Source: JBDSSS01 sp963764195 (GTDB lineage Bacteria; Actinomycetota; Actinomycetes; Actinomycetales; Dermatophilaceae). From it: a stretch of 64,000 bases of DNA. The notes beneath the pieces were generated by a model. It did not search any database. It saw nothing but the letters and a program-made list of their open reading frames with translations, and was not told the DNA's origin. Location of the stretch: positions 1-64,000 of the forward strand of contig CAVXRG010000008.1 of NCBI GenBank assembly GCA_963764195.1, written 5' to 3'. Every line of letters starts with the position of its first letter. The first letter of the stretch is position 1. Shown piece by piece: positions 52,840-61,453 of the stretch. The position numbers and the translations under genes were made by a program.

Positions 52840-55677
52840 TCAGCCGGTGTTGCGCAGCCCGGCCGCGATGCCGTTGATCGTCAGCAGCAGCGCCCGCTGC
52901 ACGTCGTGGTCCGGCTCGGTGTCGTCGGGCACGGCCCGGGAGCGCGCGAGCAGCGAGGTCTGCAGCGCGTGGAGCGGAGCGAGATAGCTGTCGCGCAGCT
53001 CGAGCGTGCGCCGCAGCGTCGGGGCCGACTCGAGCAGCTCGGTCTGGCCCGTCACGCGCAGCACCTCCTCCATCGTGCGGGCGTGCTCCTCCCGGATCGT
53101 GTCGAAGAGGCCGGAGACCGCGTCGGGGACGAGCGCGTGGACGTAGCCGGCGGCGATGTCGAGGTCGGTCTTGGCGAGCGTCATCTGCACGTTGGACAGG
53201 AACGTCCGGAAGAAGGCCCAGGACCCGTACATCTCCTTGAGGGTGTCACCCCGGCCGTCCTCGCGGGCCGCCGCGAGCCCCGACCCGACGCCGAACCAGC
53301 CGGGCAGGATGATCCGCGACTGGGTCCAGCCGAAGACCCACGGGATGGCACGGAGGTCGTCGAGCCCGCCCTCGCCGCCGGGCCGCTTCGACGGGCGGGA
53401 GCCGATGTTCATCTTGCCGAGCTCGTCGACCGGGGTCGCGGACACGAAGAAGGGGACGAGGCCGGGGTCGCGGACGAGGGCGCGGTAGGCCTGCTGGCCG
53501 GTGCCTGCGACGAGGTCCATCGCCCCGTTCCAACCGTCGAGGACGTCCTGGGGGAGCAGCGAGGTGCGGTGGAGCACCGAGGCCTCGAGCACCGCGGCGA
53601 GCGCGACCTCGAGGTTGAAGCGGGCCAGCCCCGGCAGCGTGTACTTGTCGCTGAGCACCTCACCCTGCTCGGTGATCTTGATCGGTCCGTCAAGGCTGCC
53701 GTAGGGCTGGGACAGCACGGCCTCCCCGGTCGGGCCACCGCCGCGACCGACCGAGCCGCCGCGACCGTGGAAGAGCCGGAGCACGACGCCGTGCTGGCGC
53801 CCGACGTCGCGCAGGGCGCGCTGGGCGCGGTGGATCTGCCACTGGGACGCGGCGATCCCGGCGTCCTTGGAGGAGTCGGAGTAGCCGAGCATGATCTCCT
53901 GGACGTCGCCCCGCGCCGAGACGACCCGACGGTATGCCGGGTCGCTCAGCAGCGCGTCCAGCAGCGGTCCGGCCGCCTCGAGCTCGGCCACCGTCTCGAA
54001 GAGGGGGGCGATCCCGATGCGGGCGCTCGCCGAATGCGTCTCCGAGCCGGTGTCGACGAGCCCGGCCTCACGCGCCAGGACGACGACGGCGAAGACGTCG
54101 TCGATGTCGTGGGTCATCGAGATGATGTAGGTCTCGATCGTCTCCGGGCCGTAGGTGTCGAGGGCGTGCCGGATCGTGCCGAGCAGCTCGAGCGAGGCGG
54201 TCGCCGCGGGGCCGAGGTCGGCGGCAGCGGTGCCGGTGAGGGGTCGTCGGGCCGACAGCTCCTTCGACAGCAGGGCGATCCGCGCGGGCCGGTCGAGCTC
54301 GGCATAGGGCGTCTCGAGCTCCCCGAGCCGGTCGTAGAGCTCGGCGAGCGCCGCGTGGTGCTTCGCGCTGTGCTCGCGGATGTCGAGGGTCGCCAGGCCC
54401 ATCCCGGCCATCGTCGCCGTGCGGATGAGCCGCAGGATCGACCCGTTCGCCGTGAGCTCGTCGCCGCCGGCGAGCATCGAGTCGCGCACGAGCACGAGGT
54501 CGGCCATCAGCTCGTCGAAGCCCTGGTAGTCCCGGCCCGGCTCGTGGGCGGTGCCGTTGGCCAGCCGGTCCCGGGTCCGGAGCAGACGCACCCGCACGAA
54601 GCTCAGCTTGAGCCGGTAGGGCTCCTCGGCGTTGAGCCGCTCGACGGTGCGGAAGGTGATCGGCAGCGCCTCCGCGTCCCGCTCGAGACTCGCCTCGAGC
54701 TCGTCGGTGACGGCGACGACGCGGGTCGAGGACGACAGCTCGTGCAGCAGCTCCTCGACGTGAGAGGCGAGCTCGCGCAGCCCGGCATCGTGCTGCAGCC
54801 CGATCACCTCGAGGGTGACGGCCGGGGTGACGTTGGGGTTGCCGTCACGGTCGCCGCCGGCCCAGGCGCCGAAGCGGAGCGGGCGCGCGGCGATCGGCAG
54901 CTCGATCCCGATCCCGGCGAGCGACCGGTCGAGCTCGGCGAGCAGCTCGGGGACGACCTGCGACGCGAGGTTGTGGAGGTAGTAGATCGCCGTGCGCGCC
55001 TCGTCGGAGGGCTCGGGCCGCTCGATCCGCAGCTCGTCGGTCTGCCAGACGAGGTCGACGAGCTCGGCGAGGCGCCGCTCCAGGCGGGGGAGCTCGGCCG
55101 GCGCGCGTCGCGGGTCCTCCATCGACTCCACCGTGTCGGCGATCCGCCGCATCAGGTCGATGACGGAGCGCCGGGTCGCTTCCGTGGGGTGGGCGGTGAA
55201 GACGGGGCGGTACTCGAGGCGCCCGAGCACCCCGCCGACGAGGTCGCGGTCGACCCTGCCCTCCTCGAGCGCGGCCCCGATCCGGCCGACGGTGGCGGCG
55301 AGCGGCCCCTCCTCGACGGCCGTCACCTCCTGCCAGCGGTGCAGCTGCTCGGTGACGTTGACGAGCTGGAAGTAGGCGGTGAAGGCGCGGGCCAGGACGA
55401 CGGCGGTCGCCGGGTCGAGGCCGTCGAGGGCCGATCGCAGCTCCTCGTCGTCAGGCTGCCGCGCGAGGCTGCGCACCCGCTCGACGAGGGCGAGCAGGTC
55501 GGCGCCCTCGTGCCGTTCGAGTGCCTCGCCGAGGAGGGCGCCGAGCTGGCGCACCGAGGCACGCAGGGCGGTGTGCTGCTGCTCCGAGGAGACGCCGGCG
55601 GCGAAGGTCGCGACGTTCGGCAGCCGCCGGTCCGCCTCGATGAGCTGCTCGGTCGCGGTCTGGCCGTGGGTGGTCAT
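52840..55677 (-). CDS. ppc: Phosphoenolpyruvate carboxylase
   Basis: A 945-residue PEPC: PEP plus bicarbonate gives oxaloacetate, refilling the TCA cycle. Visible: FTAHPTEATRRS (catalytic His), GGDRDGNPNVTP, the GYSDSSKDAG motif, FHGRGGSVGRGGGP, and the C-terminal LRNTG (the family usually ends NTG). The frame is open 43 codons further up, but ATG 55677 begins the normal N-terminus. Confidence 0.95.
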   Translation of the reverse strand: MTTHGQTATEQLIEADRRLPNVATFAAGVSSEQQHTALRASVRQLGALLGEALERHEGADLLALVERVRSLARQPDDEELRSALDGLDPATAVVLARAFTAYFQLVNVTEQLHRWQEVTAVEEGPLAATVGRIGAALEEGRVDRDLVGGVLGRLEYRPVFTAHPTEATRRSVIDLMRRIADTVESMEDPRRAPAELPRLERRLAELVDLVWQTDELRIERPEPSDEARTAIYYLHNLASQVVPELLAELDRSLAGIGIELPIAARPLRFGAWAGGDRDGNPNVTPAVTLEVIGLQHDAGLRELASHVEELLHELSSSTRVVAVTDELEASLERDAEALPITFRTVERLNAEEPYRLKLSFVRVRLLRTRDRLANGTAHEPGRDYQGFDELMADLVLVRDSMLAGGDELTANGSILRLIRTATMAGMGLATLDIREHSAKHHAALAELYDRLGELETPYAELDRPARIALLSKELSARRPLTGTAAADLGPAATASLELLGTIRHALDTYGPETIETYIISMTHDIDDVFAVVVLAREAGLVDTGSETHSASARIGIAPLFETVAELEAAGPLLDALLSDPAYRRVVSARGDVQEIMLGYSDSSKDAGIAASQWQIHRAQRALRDVGRQHGVVLRLFHGRGGSVGRGGGPTGEAVLSQPYGSLDGPIKITEQGEVLSDKYTLPGLARFNLEVALAAVLEASVLHRTSLLPQDVLDGWNGAMDLVAGTGQQAYRALVRDPGLVPFFVSATPVDELGKMNIGSRPSKRPGGEGGLDDLRAIPWVFGWTQSRIILPGWFGVGSGLAAAREDGRGDTLKEMYGSWAFFRTFLSNVQMTLAKTDLDIAAGYVHALVPDAVSGLFDTIREEHARTMEEVLRVTGQTELLESAPTLRRTLELRDSYLAPLHALQTSLLARSRAVPDDTEPDHDVQRALLLTINGIAAGLRNTG

Positions 55678-55728
55678 GGCACCAGTGGTACCGCGTCCAG
55701 GTTTCCGGGGCGTTTCCCGTCCCACGAT

Positions 55729-55845
55729 CGGGACACCCCCCACCCCGTCGAGTGGGCACTTTCTTCCCGGACCGGGCGGGGGAAAGTGTGCACTCGACCA
55801 CCCCACCCCGTCGAGTGCCCACTTCCCGACGGGGCTGGGAGGATG
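55729..55845. repeat. GTCGAGTG repeat cluster between ppc and rsmI
   Basis: CCCCGTCGAGTG occurs twice (from about 55743 and 55806), and an inverted version, GAAAGTGTGCACTCGA, lies between them. TCGAGTGGGCACTTTC and that inverted copy could pair with two mismatches. It lies between divergent starts. Function unknown. Confidence 0.6.
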
Positions 55846-55850
55846 CGTCC

Positions 55851-56696
55851 ATGACAGACGCCGCTGCCACCGTCGGCACCCTCGTGCTGGCCGCCACCCC
55901 GATCGGTGACCCCCGCGACGCCGCCCCCCGGCTCGGGGTCGAGCTCGCCTCGGCCGACGTCGTCGCGGCCGAGGACACCCGGCGGTTGCGCCGGCTGCTC
56001 GCCGAGCTCGAGGTCACCCCGACCGGGCGGGTCCTCAGCTACCACGAGCACAACGAGGCGGCCCGCACCCCCGACCTCGTCGAGCGGCTCCTCGCCGGGG
56101 ACCGGGTCGTCGTCGTCACCGACGCCGGTATGCCGTCCGTCTCCGACCCCGGTTACCGGCTCGTCGCCGCTGCGGTCGAGGCCGGGGTTCGCGTCACATG
56201 CGTTCCCGGTCCGAGCGCCGTCCTCATGGCGCTCGCCGTCTCGGGGCTGCCCGTCGACCGCTTCTGCTTCGACGGCTTCCTGCCGCGCAAGCCGGGGGAG
56301 AAGGCCCGGGTGCTGGCCGAGGTCGCCGACGAGCGCCGCACCATGGTCTTCTTCGAGGCGCCCCACCGGCTCCCCGAGACCCTCGCGGCGATGGCTGCCG
56401 CATTCGGGCCGGACCGGCGGGCGGCGGTCTGCCGCGAGCTGACGAAGACCTACGAGGAGGTCCGGCGCGGTCCGCTTGCCGAGCTCGCCGAGTGGGCCAC
56501 CGAGGGTGTGCGCGGCGAGATCACCGTCGTCGTGGCGGGAGCGGAGCGGGTGGTGCCATCGCTCGAGCAGGCGGTGAGCGGCATACGCCAACGGGTTGCC
56601 GACGGTGAGCGGCTCAAGGACGTCTGCGCCGACGTCGCGACCCGGACCGGCCTGTCCAAGAAGGCGCTCTACGACGCGTCCGTCGCGCGCGCCTGA
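55851..56696 (+). CDS. rsmI: 16S rRNA (cytidine(1402)-2'-O)-methyltransferase
   Basis: A 281-residue RsmI. TLVLAATPIGDPRDAAPR is the N-terminal SAM-dependent tetrapyrrole-methylase-like strand; AAEDTRRLRRLLAEL, SYHEHNEAAR, DAGMPSVSDPGYRLVAAA and FFEAPHRLPETL are family signatures. It methylates C1402 in the decoding centre of the small ribosomal subunit. ATG 55851 has GGGAGGA seven bases upstream. Confidence 0.95.
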   Translation: MTDAAATVGTLVLAATPIGDPRDAAPRLGVELASADVVAAEDTRRLRRLLAELEVTPTGRVLSYHEHNEAARTPDLVERLLAGDRVVVVTDAGMPSVSDPGYRLVAAAVEAGVRVTCVPGPSAVLMALAVSGLPVDRFCFDGFLPRKPGEKARVLAEVADERRTMVFFEAPHRLPETLAAMAAAFGPDRRAAVCRELTKTYEEVRRGPLAELAEWATEGVRGEITVVVAGAERVVPSLEQAVSGIRQRVADGERLKDVCADVATRTGLSKKALYDASVARA

Positions 56697-56783
56697 CCCC
56701 ACCGGCCGAGCAGCACTTGTCAGCGCCCGCGGCACCGGCTTGGCTGGAGGTCACTGCACGACCGACCACGGGAGGAACAACAC

Positions 56784-57212
56784 ATGGCTGTCATCCGCAA
56801 CGCCTCGGCCCACTGGGAGGGCTCCCTCATGGAGGGCGCCGGCAAGGTCACCTTCGAGTCGTCCGAGCTCGGCACCCACGACGTCACATGGGCCGCGCGC
56901 TCCACCGAGAAGAGCGGCCTCACGAGCCCCGAGGAGCTCATCGCGGCGGCCCACTCGACGTGCTACTCGATGGCCCTGTCCAACGGGCTCGCCGAGTCCG
57001 GCACCCCGCCCGAGTCGATCGACACCTCGGCCGCCGTCAGCTTCCAGCCCGGCACGGGCATCACCGGCATCGCGCTGTCGGTCACGGGCAAGGTGCCCGG
57101 CATGACGGCCGAGCAGTTCGAGGAGGCGGCCCAGGCCGCCAAGGAGGGGTGCCCCGTGAGCCAGGCGCTCAAGGCGGTCCCGATCACCCTCGAGGTCCAC
57201 TTCACCGAGTGA
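56784..57212 (+). CDS. osmC: OsmC/Ohr-family peroxiredoxin
   Basis: A 142-residue OsmC-type thiol peroxidase. The two catalytic cysteines are in AAAHSTCYSMAL and KEGCPVSQAL; LTSPEELIAAAHSTC is the family block. It reduces organic hydroperoxides and is induced by osmotic or oxidative stress in relatives. GGAGGAACAACAC precedes the ATG. Confidence 0.92.
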   Translation: MAVIRNASAHWEGSLMEGAGKVTFESSELGTHDVTWAARSTEKSGLTSPEELIAAAHSTCYSMALSNGLAESGTPPESIDTSAAVSFQPGTGITGIALSVTGKVPGMTAEQFEEAAQAAKEGCPVSQALKAVPITLEVHFTE

Positions 57213-57215
57213 GCG

Positions 57216-57260
57216 TTCGGCGCCCGCCCGCACCTGCACGCACCGGGGGCGGGCGCCGAA
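57216..57260 (+). terminator. Strong terminator hairpin after osmC
   Basis: TTCGGCGCCCGCCC (57216-57229) and GGGCGGGCGCCGAA (57247-57260) form a perfect 14-pair stem with a 17-base loop, four bases past the stop. No T-run follows. Confidence 0.75.
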
Positions 57261-57290
57261 ACCCCGGCGCGACGGCCGCGACGGTCCACC

Positions 57291-57296
57291 TAGGAT
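57291..57296 (+). promoter_or_regulatory. TAGGAT -10 hexamer, leaderless metG start
   Basis: Seven bases before ATG 57304. Confidence 0.6.
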
Positions 57297-57303
57297 CGGG
57301 CCC

Positions 57304-59139
57304 ATGAGCAAAGTCCTGTCTGCCGTCGCCTGGCCGTACACCAACGGCCCGCGCCACATCGGCCACGTGGCCGGTTTCGGTGTGCCCTCCGACGTCTTCA
57401 GCAGGTACATGCGGATGGCCGGCCACGACGTGCTCATGGTCTCGGGCACCGACGAGCACGGCACCCCGATCCTCGTCCTCGCCGACGAGGAGGGCCTGAC
57501 GCCGCAGGAGCTCGTCGACAAGTACAACGCCGTCATCGCCCAGGACCTCGCCGACCTCGGGCTCTCCTACGACCTGTTCACCCGCACCACGACGCGCAAC
57601 CACTACGCCGTCACGCAGGAGATGTTCCGCCAGGTCCACGCCAACGGCTACATGACCCTGCAGACGACCCGCGGCGCGATCAGCCCCTCGACCGGTCGCA
57701 CCCTGCCGGACCGCTACATCGAGGGCACCTGCCCGATCTGTGCCTTCCCCGAGGCCCGCGGCGACCAGTGCGACAACTGCGGCAACCAGCTCGATGCCGA
57801 CGAGCTCATCGACCCCCGCAGCAAGATCAACGGCGAGACCCCCGAGTTCGTCGAGACCCAGCACTTCTTCCTCGACCTGCCCGCCCTCGCCGGCGCCCTC
57901 AAGGAGTGGCTCGACGGGCGCGAGGCCTCAGGCACCTGGCGGCCCAACGTCATCAAGTTCTCCCAGAACCTGCTCAAGGACGTCCGCCCCCGCGCGATGA
58001 CCCGCGACATCGACTGGGGCATCCCGATCCCGCTCGAGGGCTGGGAGGACGACCCGAGCAAACGGCTCTACGTGTGGTTCGACGCCGTCATCGGCTACCT
58101 CTCCGCCTCCATCGAGTGGGCCCGGCGCAGCGGCGACCCCGAGCGGTGGCGAGAGTGGTGGAACGACCCGGAGGCACGGTCCTACTACTTCCAGGGCAAG
58201 GACAACATCACCTTCCATGCCCAGATCTGGCCGGCCGAGCTGCTCGCCTACGCGGGCCGGGGTGACAAGGGGGGCGAGCCCGGGACCTACGGCGTGCTCG
58301 GACTGCCGACGGAGGTCGTCGCGAGCGAGTTCATGACGCTCGAGGGCACCCAGTTCTCCACCTCGCGCAAGCACGTCATCTACGTCCAGGACATCGTCGC
58401 GCGCTACGGCCCCGACCCGATCCGCTACTTCATCTGCGCCGCCGGCCCGGAGAACCAGGACGCCGACTTCAGCTGGGCCGAGTTCGTCCAGCGCAACAAC
58501 AGCGAGCTCGTCGCGGGCTGGGGCAACCTCGTCAACCGCACCGCCGCGATGATCGCGAAGAACTTCGGGCAGATCCCCCCGTCGTATGCCGTGGAGCCCG
58601 TCGACGAGGAGCTGCTCGCCACCGTCGCGGCCGGCTTCGAGACGGTCGGTCGCTCGCTCGAACGGCACCGGCAGAAGGCGGCGCTCGCCGAGGTGATGCG
58701 GATCGTCGGCGAGGCCAACGCCTACGTGTCGAAGACGGAGCCGTTCAAGCTCAAGGGGGAGGATCAGCAGGAGCGGCTCGCCACCGTGCTGCACACGCTG
58801 GTGCAGGCGGTCTCGGACCTCAACACGATGATGGCGCCGTTCCTGCCGCATGCCACCAACCGGGTGCACGCGATGCTGGGCGGCGAGGGCGAGCTGATGC
58901 CGATGCCGTCCCTGCAGGTGGTGCGCGACCTCGATGACGACACGCGGTCCTACCCGGTCATCTCCGGCGACTACTCGCACACCCCGCGGTGGGAGTCGCG
59001 TCCGGTGCCGGTGGGGGCGCCGATCGCCAAGCCGACCGGCGTCTTCACCAAGCTCGACCCCGAGCAGGTCATCACGGACGAGCGCGCGCGCCTGTCCGGA
59101 CTGGAGACAGGTGACGGCGAGACGCCGGACGAGGCATGA
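57304..59139 (+). CDS. metG: Methionyl-tRNA synthetase
   Basis: A 611-residue MetRS. WPYTNGPRHIGHVAGF contains the HIGH motif, the CPICAFPEARGDQCDNCG insert binds one zinc (four-cysteine type), and QFSTSRKHVIYV is the KMSKS counterpart. The C-terminal anticodon domain is helical (about 450-540). The tail is acidic. The stop overlaps tatD (ATGA). Leaderless promoter. Confidence 0.97.
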   Translation: MSKVLSAVAWPYTNGPRHIGHVAGFGVPSDVFSRYMRMAGHDVLMVSGTDEHGTPILVLADEEGLTPQELVDKYNAVIAQDLADLGLSYDLFTRTTTRNHYAVTQEMFRQVHANGYMTLQTTRGAISPSTGRTLPDRYIEGTCPICAFPEARGDQCDNCGNQLDADELIDPRSKINGETPEFVETQHFFLDLPALAGALKEWLDGREASGTWRPNVIKFSQNLLKDVRPRAMTRDIDWGIPIPLEGWEDDPSKRLYVWFDAVIGYLSASIEWARRSGDPERWREWWNDPEARSYYFQGKDNITFHAQIWPAELLAYAGRGDKGGEPGTYGVLGLPTEVVASEFMTLEGTQFSTSRKHVIYVQDIVARYGPDPIRYFICAAGPENQDADFSWAEFVQRNNSELVAGWGNLVNRTAAMIAKNFGQIPPSYAVEPVDEELLATVAAGFETVGRSLERHRQKAALAEVMRIVGEANAYVSKTEPFKLKGEDQQERLATVLHTLVQAVSDLNTMMAPFLPHATNRVHAMLGGEGELMPMPSLQVVRDLDDDTRSYPVISGDYSHTPRWESRPVPVGAPIAKPTGVFTKLDPEQVITDERARLSGLETGDGETPDEA

Positions 59140-59993
59140 GCAGCTCGCCGCCGGGCGGACGCGGCCTCCCGAAGACCCCTCCGGACCCGCTACCGATCGA
59201 CGTCGTCGACAACCACGTCCACCTCGACATCACCCGGGAGGGTGACGAGCCCTTCGATGTGACCGAGGCGATCGCCCGGGCCCGGTCGGTCGGGGTGACC
59301 CGCCTCGTCCAGGTCGGCTGCGACCTCGACGGGATCCGCTTCACGATCGACGCCGTCGACCGGCACCCGGAGCTGCTCGGCGGAATCGCCCTGCACCCCA
59401 ACGAGGTCCCCCGGCTCGAGGCGCAGGGCAGGCTCGCCGAGGCCCGTGACGAGGTCGAGCGGCTTGCGGTGCACGACCGCATCCGCGTCGTCGGGGAGAC
59501 CGGTCTCGACTACTTCCGGACCGGCCCGGAAGGAGTGGCTGCGCAGCAGGAGGCTTTCCGCTGGCACATCGACTTGGCCAAGCGGCTCGGTCTCGCGCTG
59601 CAGATCCACGACCGCGACTCCCACGACGACGTGCTGCGGATCCTCGACGAGGAGGGTGCGCCTGAGCACACGGTCCTGCACTGCTTCTCCGGCGACCTCG
59701 CGATGGCGCGGACCTGTGTGGAGCGTGGCTACCTGCTCAGCTTCGCGGGCACGGTGACCTTCAAGAACGCCGGTGGCCTGCGTGACGCGCTCACCGCGGT
59801 GCCGCTCGACCAGCTGCTCGTCGAGACCGACGCGCCCTACCTCACGCCCGCGCCGCACCGGGGGGCGACCAACGCCTCCTACCTCGTGCCGCTCACGGTC
59901 CGGGCGATCGCGGGGGTGCTCAACGTCGACGTGCCGGCGGTGTGCCGGGCGCTCTCCGCCAATTCCGAGCGCGTCTACGGCTCGTGGGAGTGA
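59136..59993 (+). CDS. tatD: TatD-family metal-dependent hydrolase
   Basis: A 285-residue TIM-barrel hydrolase (3'-5' exonuclease and D-amino-acyl-type activities known in the family). DNHVHLDI gives the first metal-binding His pair, GETGLDYFR the bridging Glu, IHDRDSHDD a His ligand, HCFSGD another, and VETDAPYLTPAPHRG the last Asp. It overlaps metG by ATGA and sits before rpfB as in other actinobacteria. Confidence 0.93.
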   Translation: MSSSPPGGRGLPKTPPDPLPIDVVDNHVHLDITREGDEPFDVTEAIARARSVGVTRLVQVGCDLDGIRFTIDAVDRHPELLGGIALHPNEVPRLEAQGRLAEARDEVERLAVHDRIRVVGETGLDYFRTGPEGVAAQQEAFRWHIDLAKRLGLALQIHDRDSHDDVLRILDEEGAPEHTVLHCFSGDLAMARTCVERGYLLSFAGTVTFKNAGGLRDALTAVPLDQLLVETDAPYLTPAPHRGATNASYLVPLTVRAIAGVLNVDVPAVCRALSANSERVYGSWE

Positions 59994-60046
59994 CACGCGA
60001 CTCACTCCGGACCGTTACCAAAATTTGACCTTGGCGCCGTCCATGC

Positions 60047-60060
60047 GTCACCGTGGTGAC
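60047..60060. promoter_or_regulatory. Inverted repeat GTCACC-GT-GGTGAC upstream of rpfB
   Basis: A perfect six-base inverted repeat about 100 bases before rpfB. TTGACC at 60026-60031 lies just upstream and could be a -35 element. Operator function is only a possibility. Confidence 0.35.
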
Positions 60061-60158
60061 CGTTGGCCGGTTGCACCCCGCCTCGAACTCGTCCCGATGT
60101 CGCGAGGAGAACCCGTCGAGAGCGTGCCGCACCCGGGTCGTTCCACGTTCGGAGTGTT

Positions 60159-61346
60159 TTGATCTCTCGCAACCTCAAGGTCCTCGCCGCCAGCGGCGCC
60201 GCTCTCGTGCTGACCGGTGCCGCGGTCGGTGCCGCGCAGGTCGACAAGGCCGTCAACCTCTCGGTCGACGGCACCGCCAGTCCGGTCCACGTCTTCGGTG
60301 CGACGGTGGGCGACCTCCTCGCCAGCAAGGGGATCACGGTCAAGCAGGGTGACGTCGTCGTCCCCGCCGTCGACACCCCGCTCTCCGACGGCGACACCGT
60401 CACCGTCCGCTACGGCCGCACCCTCACGATGACGGTGGACGGCGAGACCCGCGAGGTCAGCACGACCGCGACGACGGTCGACGGAGCCCTGCTCGCCCTC
60501 GGCATGCGCGGCGAGCAGTCCCGCCTGTCGGTCTCCCGCTCCCAGACGATCGGTCGCAACGGACTTGCGGTCTCGATCGTCACGCCGAAGCAGGTCTCCG
60601 TCGTCGCTGACGGGAAGAGCACGACCCGCACCCTCACCGCGGAGACGGTCGGCGAGGCCCTTGGCCAGCTGCGGATCAAGCTCGCCGCCGCCGACATCGT
60701 CACCCCGGGGGCCTCCGCCCCGCTCGCCGACGGCGGGAGGATCGTCGTCCGGCGCGTCACGACGAAGGACACGAAGACGACGAGCGCTGTCGCCTTCCCC
60801 GTCGTGCGCAAGACGTCCACGTCGATGTATGCCGGCCAGACGAAGGTCGCCACCCGGGGTGGCGCGGGCGTGCGGACGGTGACCGTCCGCACCACGCTGG
60901 TCGACGGCAAGGCCACCAAGACCCAGCAGCTCGCCTCGACGGTGACCACGAAGCCCGTCGCCGAGGTCGTGCTCGTCGGCACGAAGAAGCGCCCGGCCCC
61001 GGTCGTTGTCGCCACCCCCAGGGCGAAGTCCACGGCCACGAGCTCGACCAGCACGAGGTCGAGCGGCACGGGCACGCGGTCGACGAGCACGTCCGGCGGC
61101 GGCCTCAACCTCGCCAACGCCGGGATGTGGGACAGCATCGCCTCCTGCGAGTCGGGCGGCAACTGGAGCATCAACACCGGCAACGGCTACTACGGCGGCC
61201 TGCAGTTCGCGGCCTCCACCTGGACCGCCAACGGCGGTGGCGCCTTCGCCCCCCGGGCCGACCTCGCGAGCCGAGCCCAGCAGATCACCGTGGCCAACCG
61301 GCTCTACGCCCGGGCCGGTCTCGGCCCGTGGGGCTGCAAGCCCTGA
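60159..61346 (+). CDS. rpfB: Resuscitation-promoting factor, RpfB type
   Basis: A 395-residue exported muralytic factor. Signal segment NLKVLAASGAALVLTGAAVG, three DUF348 repeats (about 35-190), a G5 domain (about 200-280), a Ser/Thr-rich linker, and the C-terminal lysozyme-like Rpf domain: DSIASCESGGNWSINTGNGY with the catalytic Glu, GGLQFAASTW, and the last WGCKP Cys. It cuts peptidoglycan and revives dormant cells. TTG at 60159 is the best in-frame start, with GGAG six bases before it; the frame is open further up but has no ribosome site there. Confidence 0.92.
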   Translation: MISRNLKVLAASGAALVLTGAAVGAAQVDKAVNLSVDGTASPVHVFGATVGDLLASKGITVKQGDVVVPAVDTPLSDGDTVTVRYGRTLTMTVDGETREVSTTATTVDGALLALGMRGEQSRLSVSRSQTIGRNGLAVSIVTPKQVSVVADGKSTTRTLTAETVGEALGQLRIKLAAADIVTPGASAPLADGGRIVVRRVTTKDTKTTSAVAFPVVRKTSTSMYAGQTKVATRGGAGVRTVTVRTTLVDGKATKTQQLASTVTTKPVAEVVLVGTKKRPAPVVVATPRAKSTATSSTSTRSSGTGTRSTSTSGGGLNLANAGMWDSIASCESGGNWSINTGNGYYGGLQFAASTWTANGGGAFAPRADLASRAQQITVANRLYARAGLGPWGCKP

Positions 61347-61378
61347 GCTCACCCCGCGTGTCGTATGCCGCTCGTCGC

Positions 61379-61427
61379 ACGCCAGCCCTCGTCGCCGCCC
61401 CTCGGGCCGGTCGACGGGGGCTGGCGT
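61379..61427 (+). terminator. Terminator after rpfB
   Basis: ACGCCAGCCC (61379-61388) and GGGCTGGCGT (61418-61427) form a perfect ten-pair stem. It follows the stop by 32 bases and precedes the rsmA promoter. Confidence 0.65.
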
Positions 61428-61440
61428 CGTTCACCGGCCA

Positions 61441-61446
61441 TAGGGT
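61441..61446 (+). promoter_or_regulatory. TAGGGT -10 hexamer, leaderless rsmA start
   Basis: Seven bases before ATG 61454. Confidence 0.6.
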
Positions 61447-61453
61447 GTGGGGC

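Noticed and set aside
52906..55854. A 982-residue frame opposite ppc
   Set aside because: Mirror of PEP carboxylase; no motif in the antisense translation.
59994..60158. ydaO (c-di-AMP) riboswitch before rpfB
   Set aside because: Such elements precede some actinobacterial rpf genes, but I could not match the conserved core here; a covariance-model search would decide.
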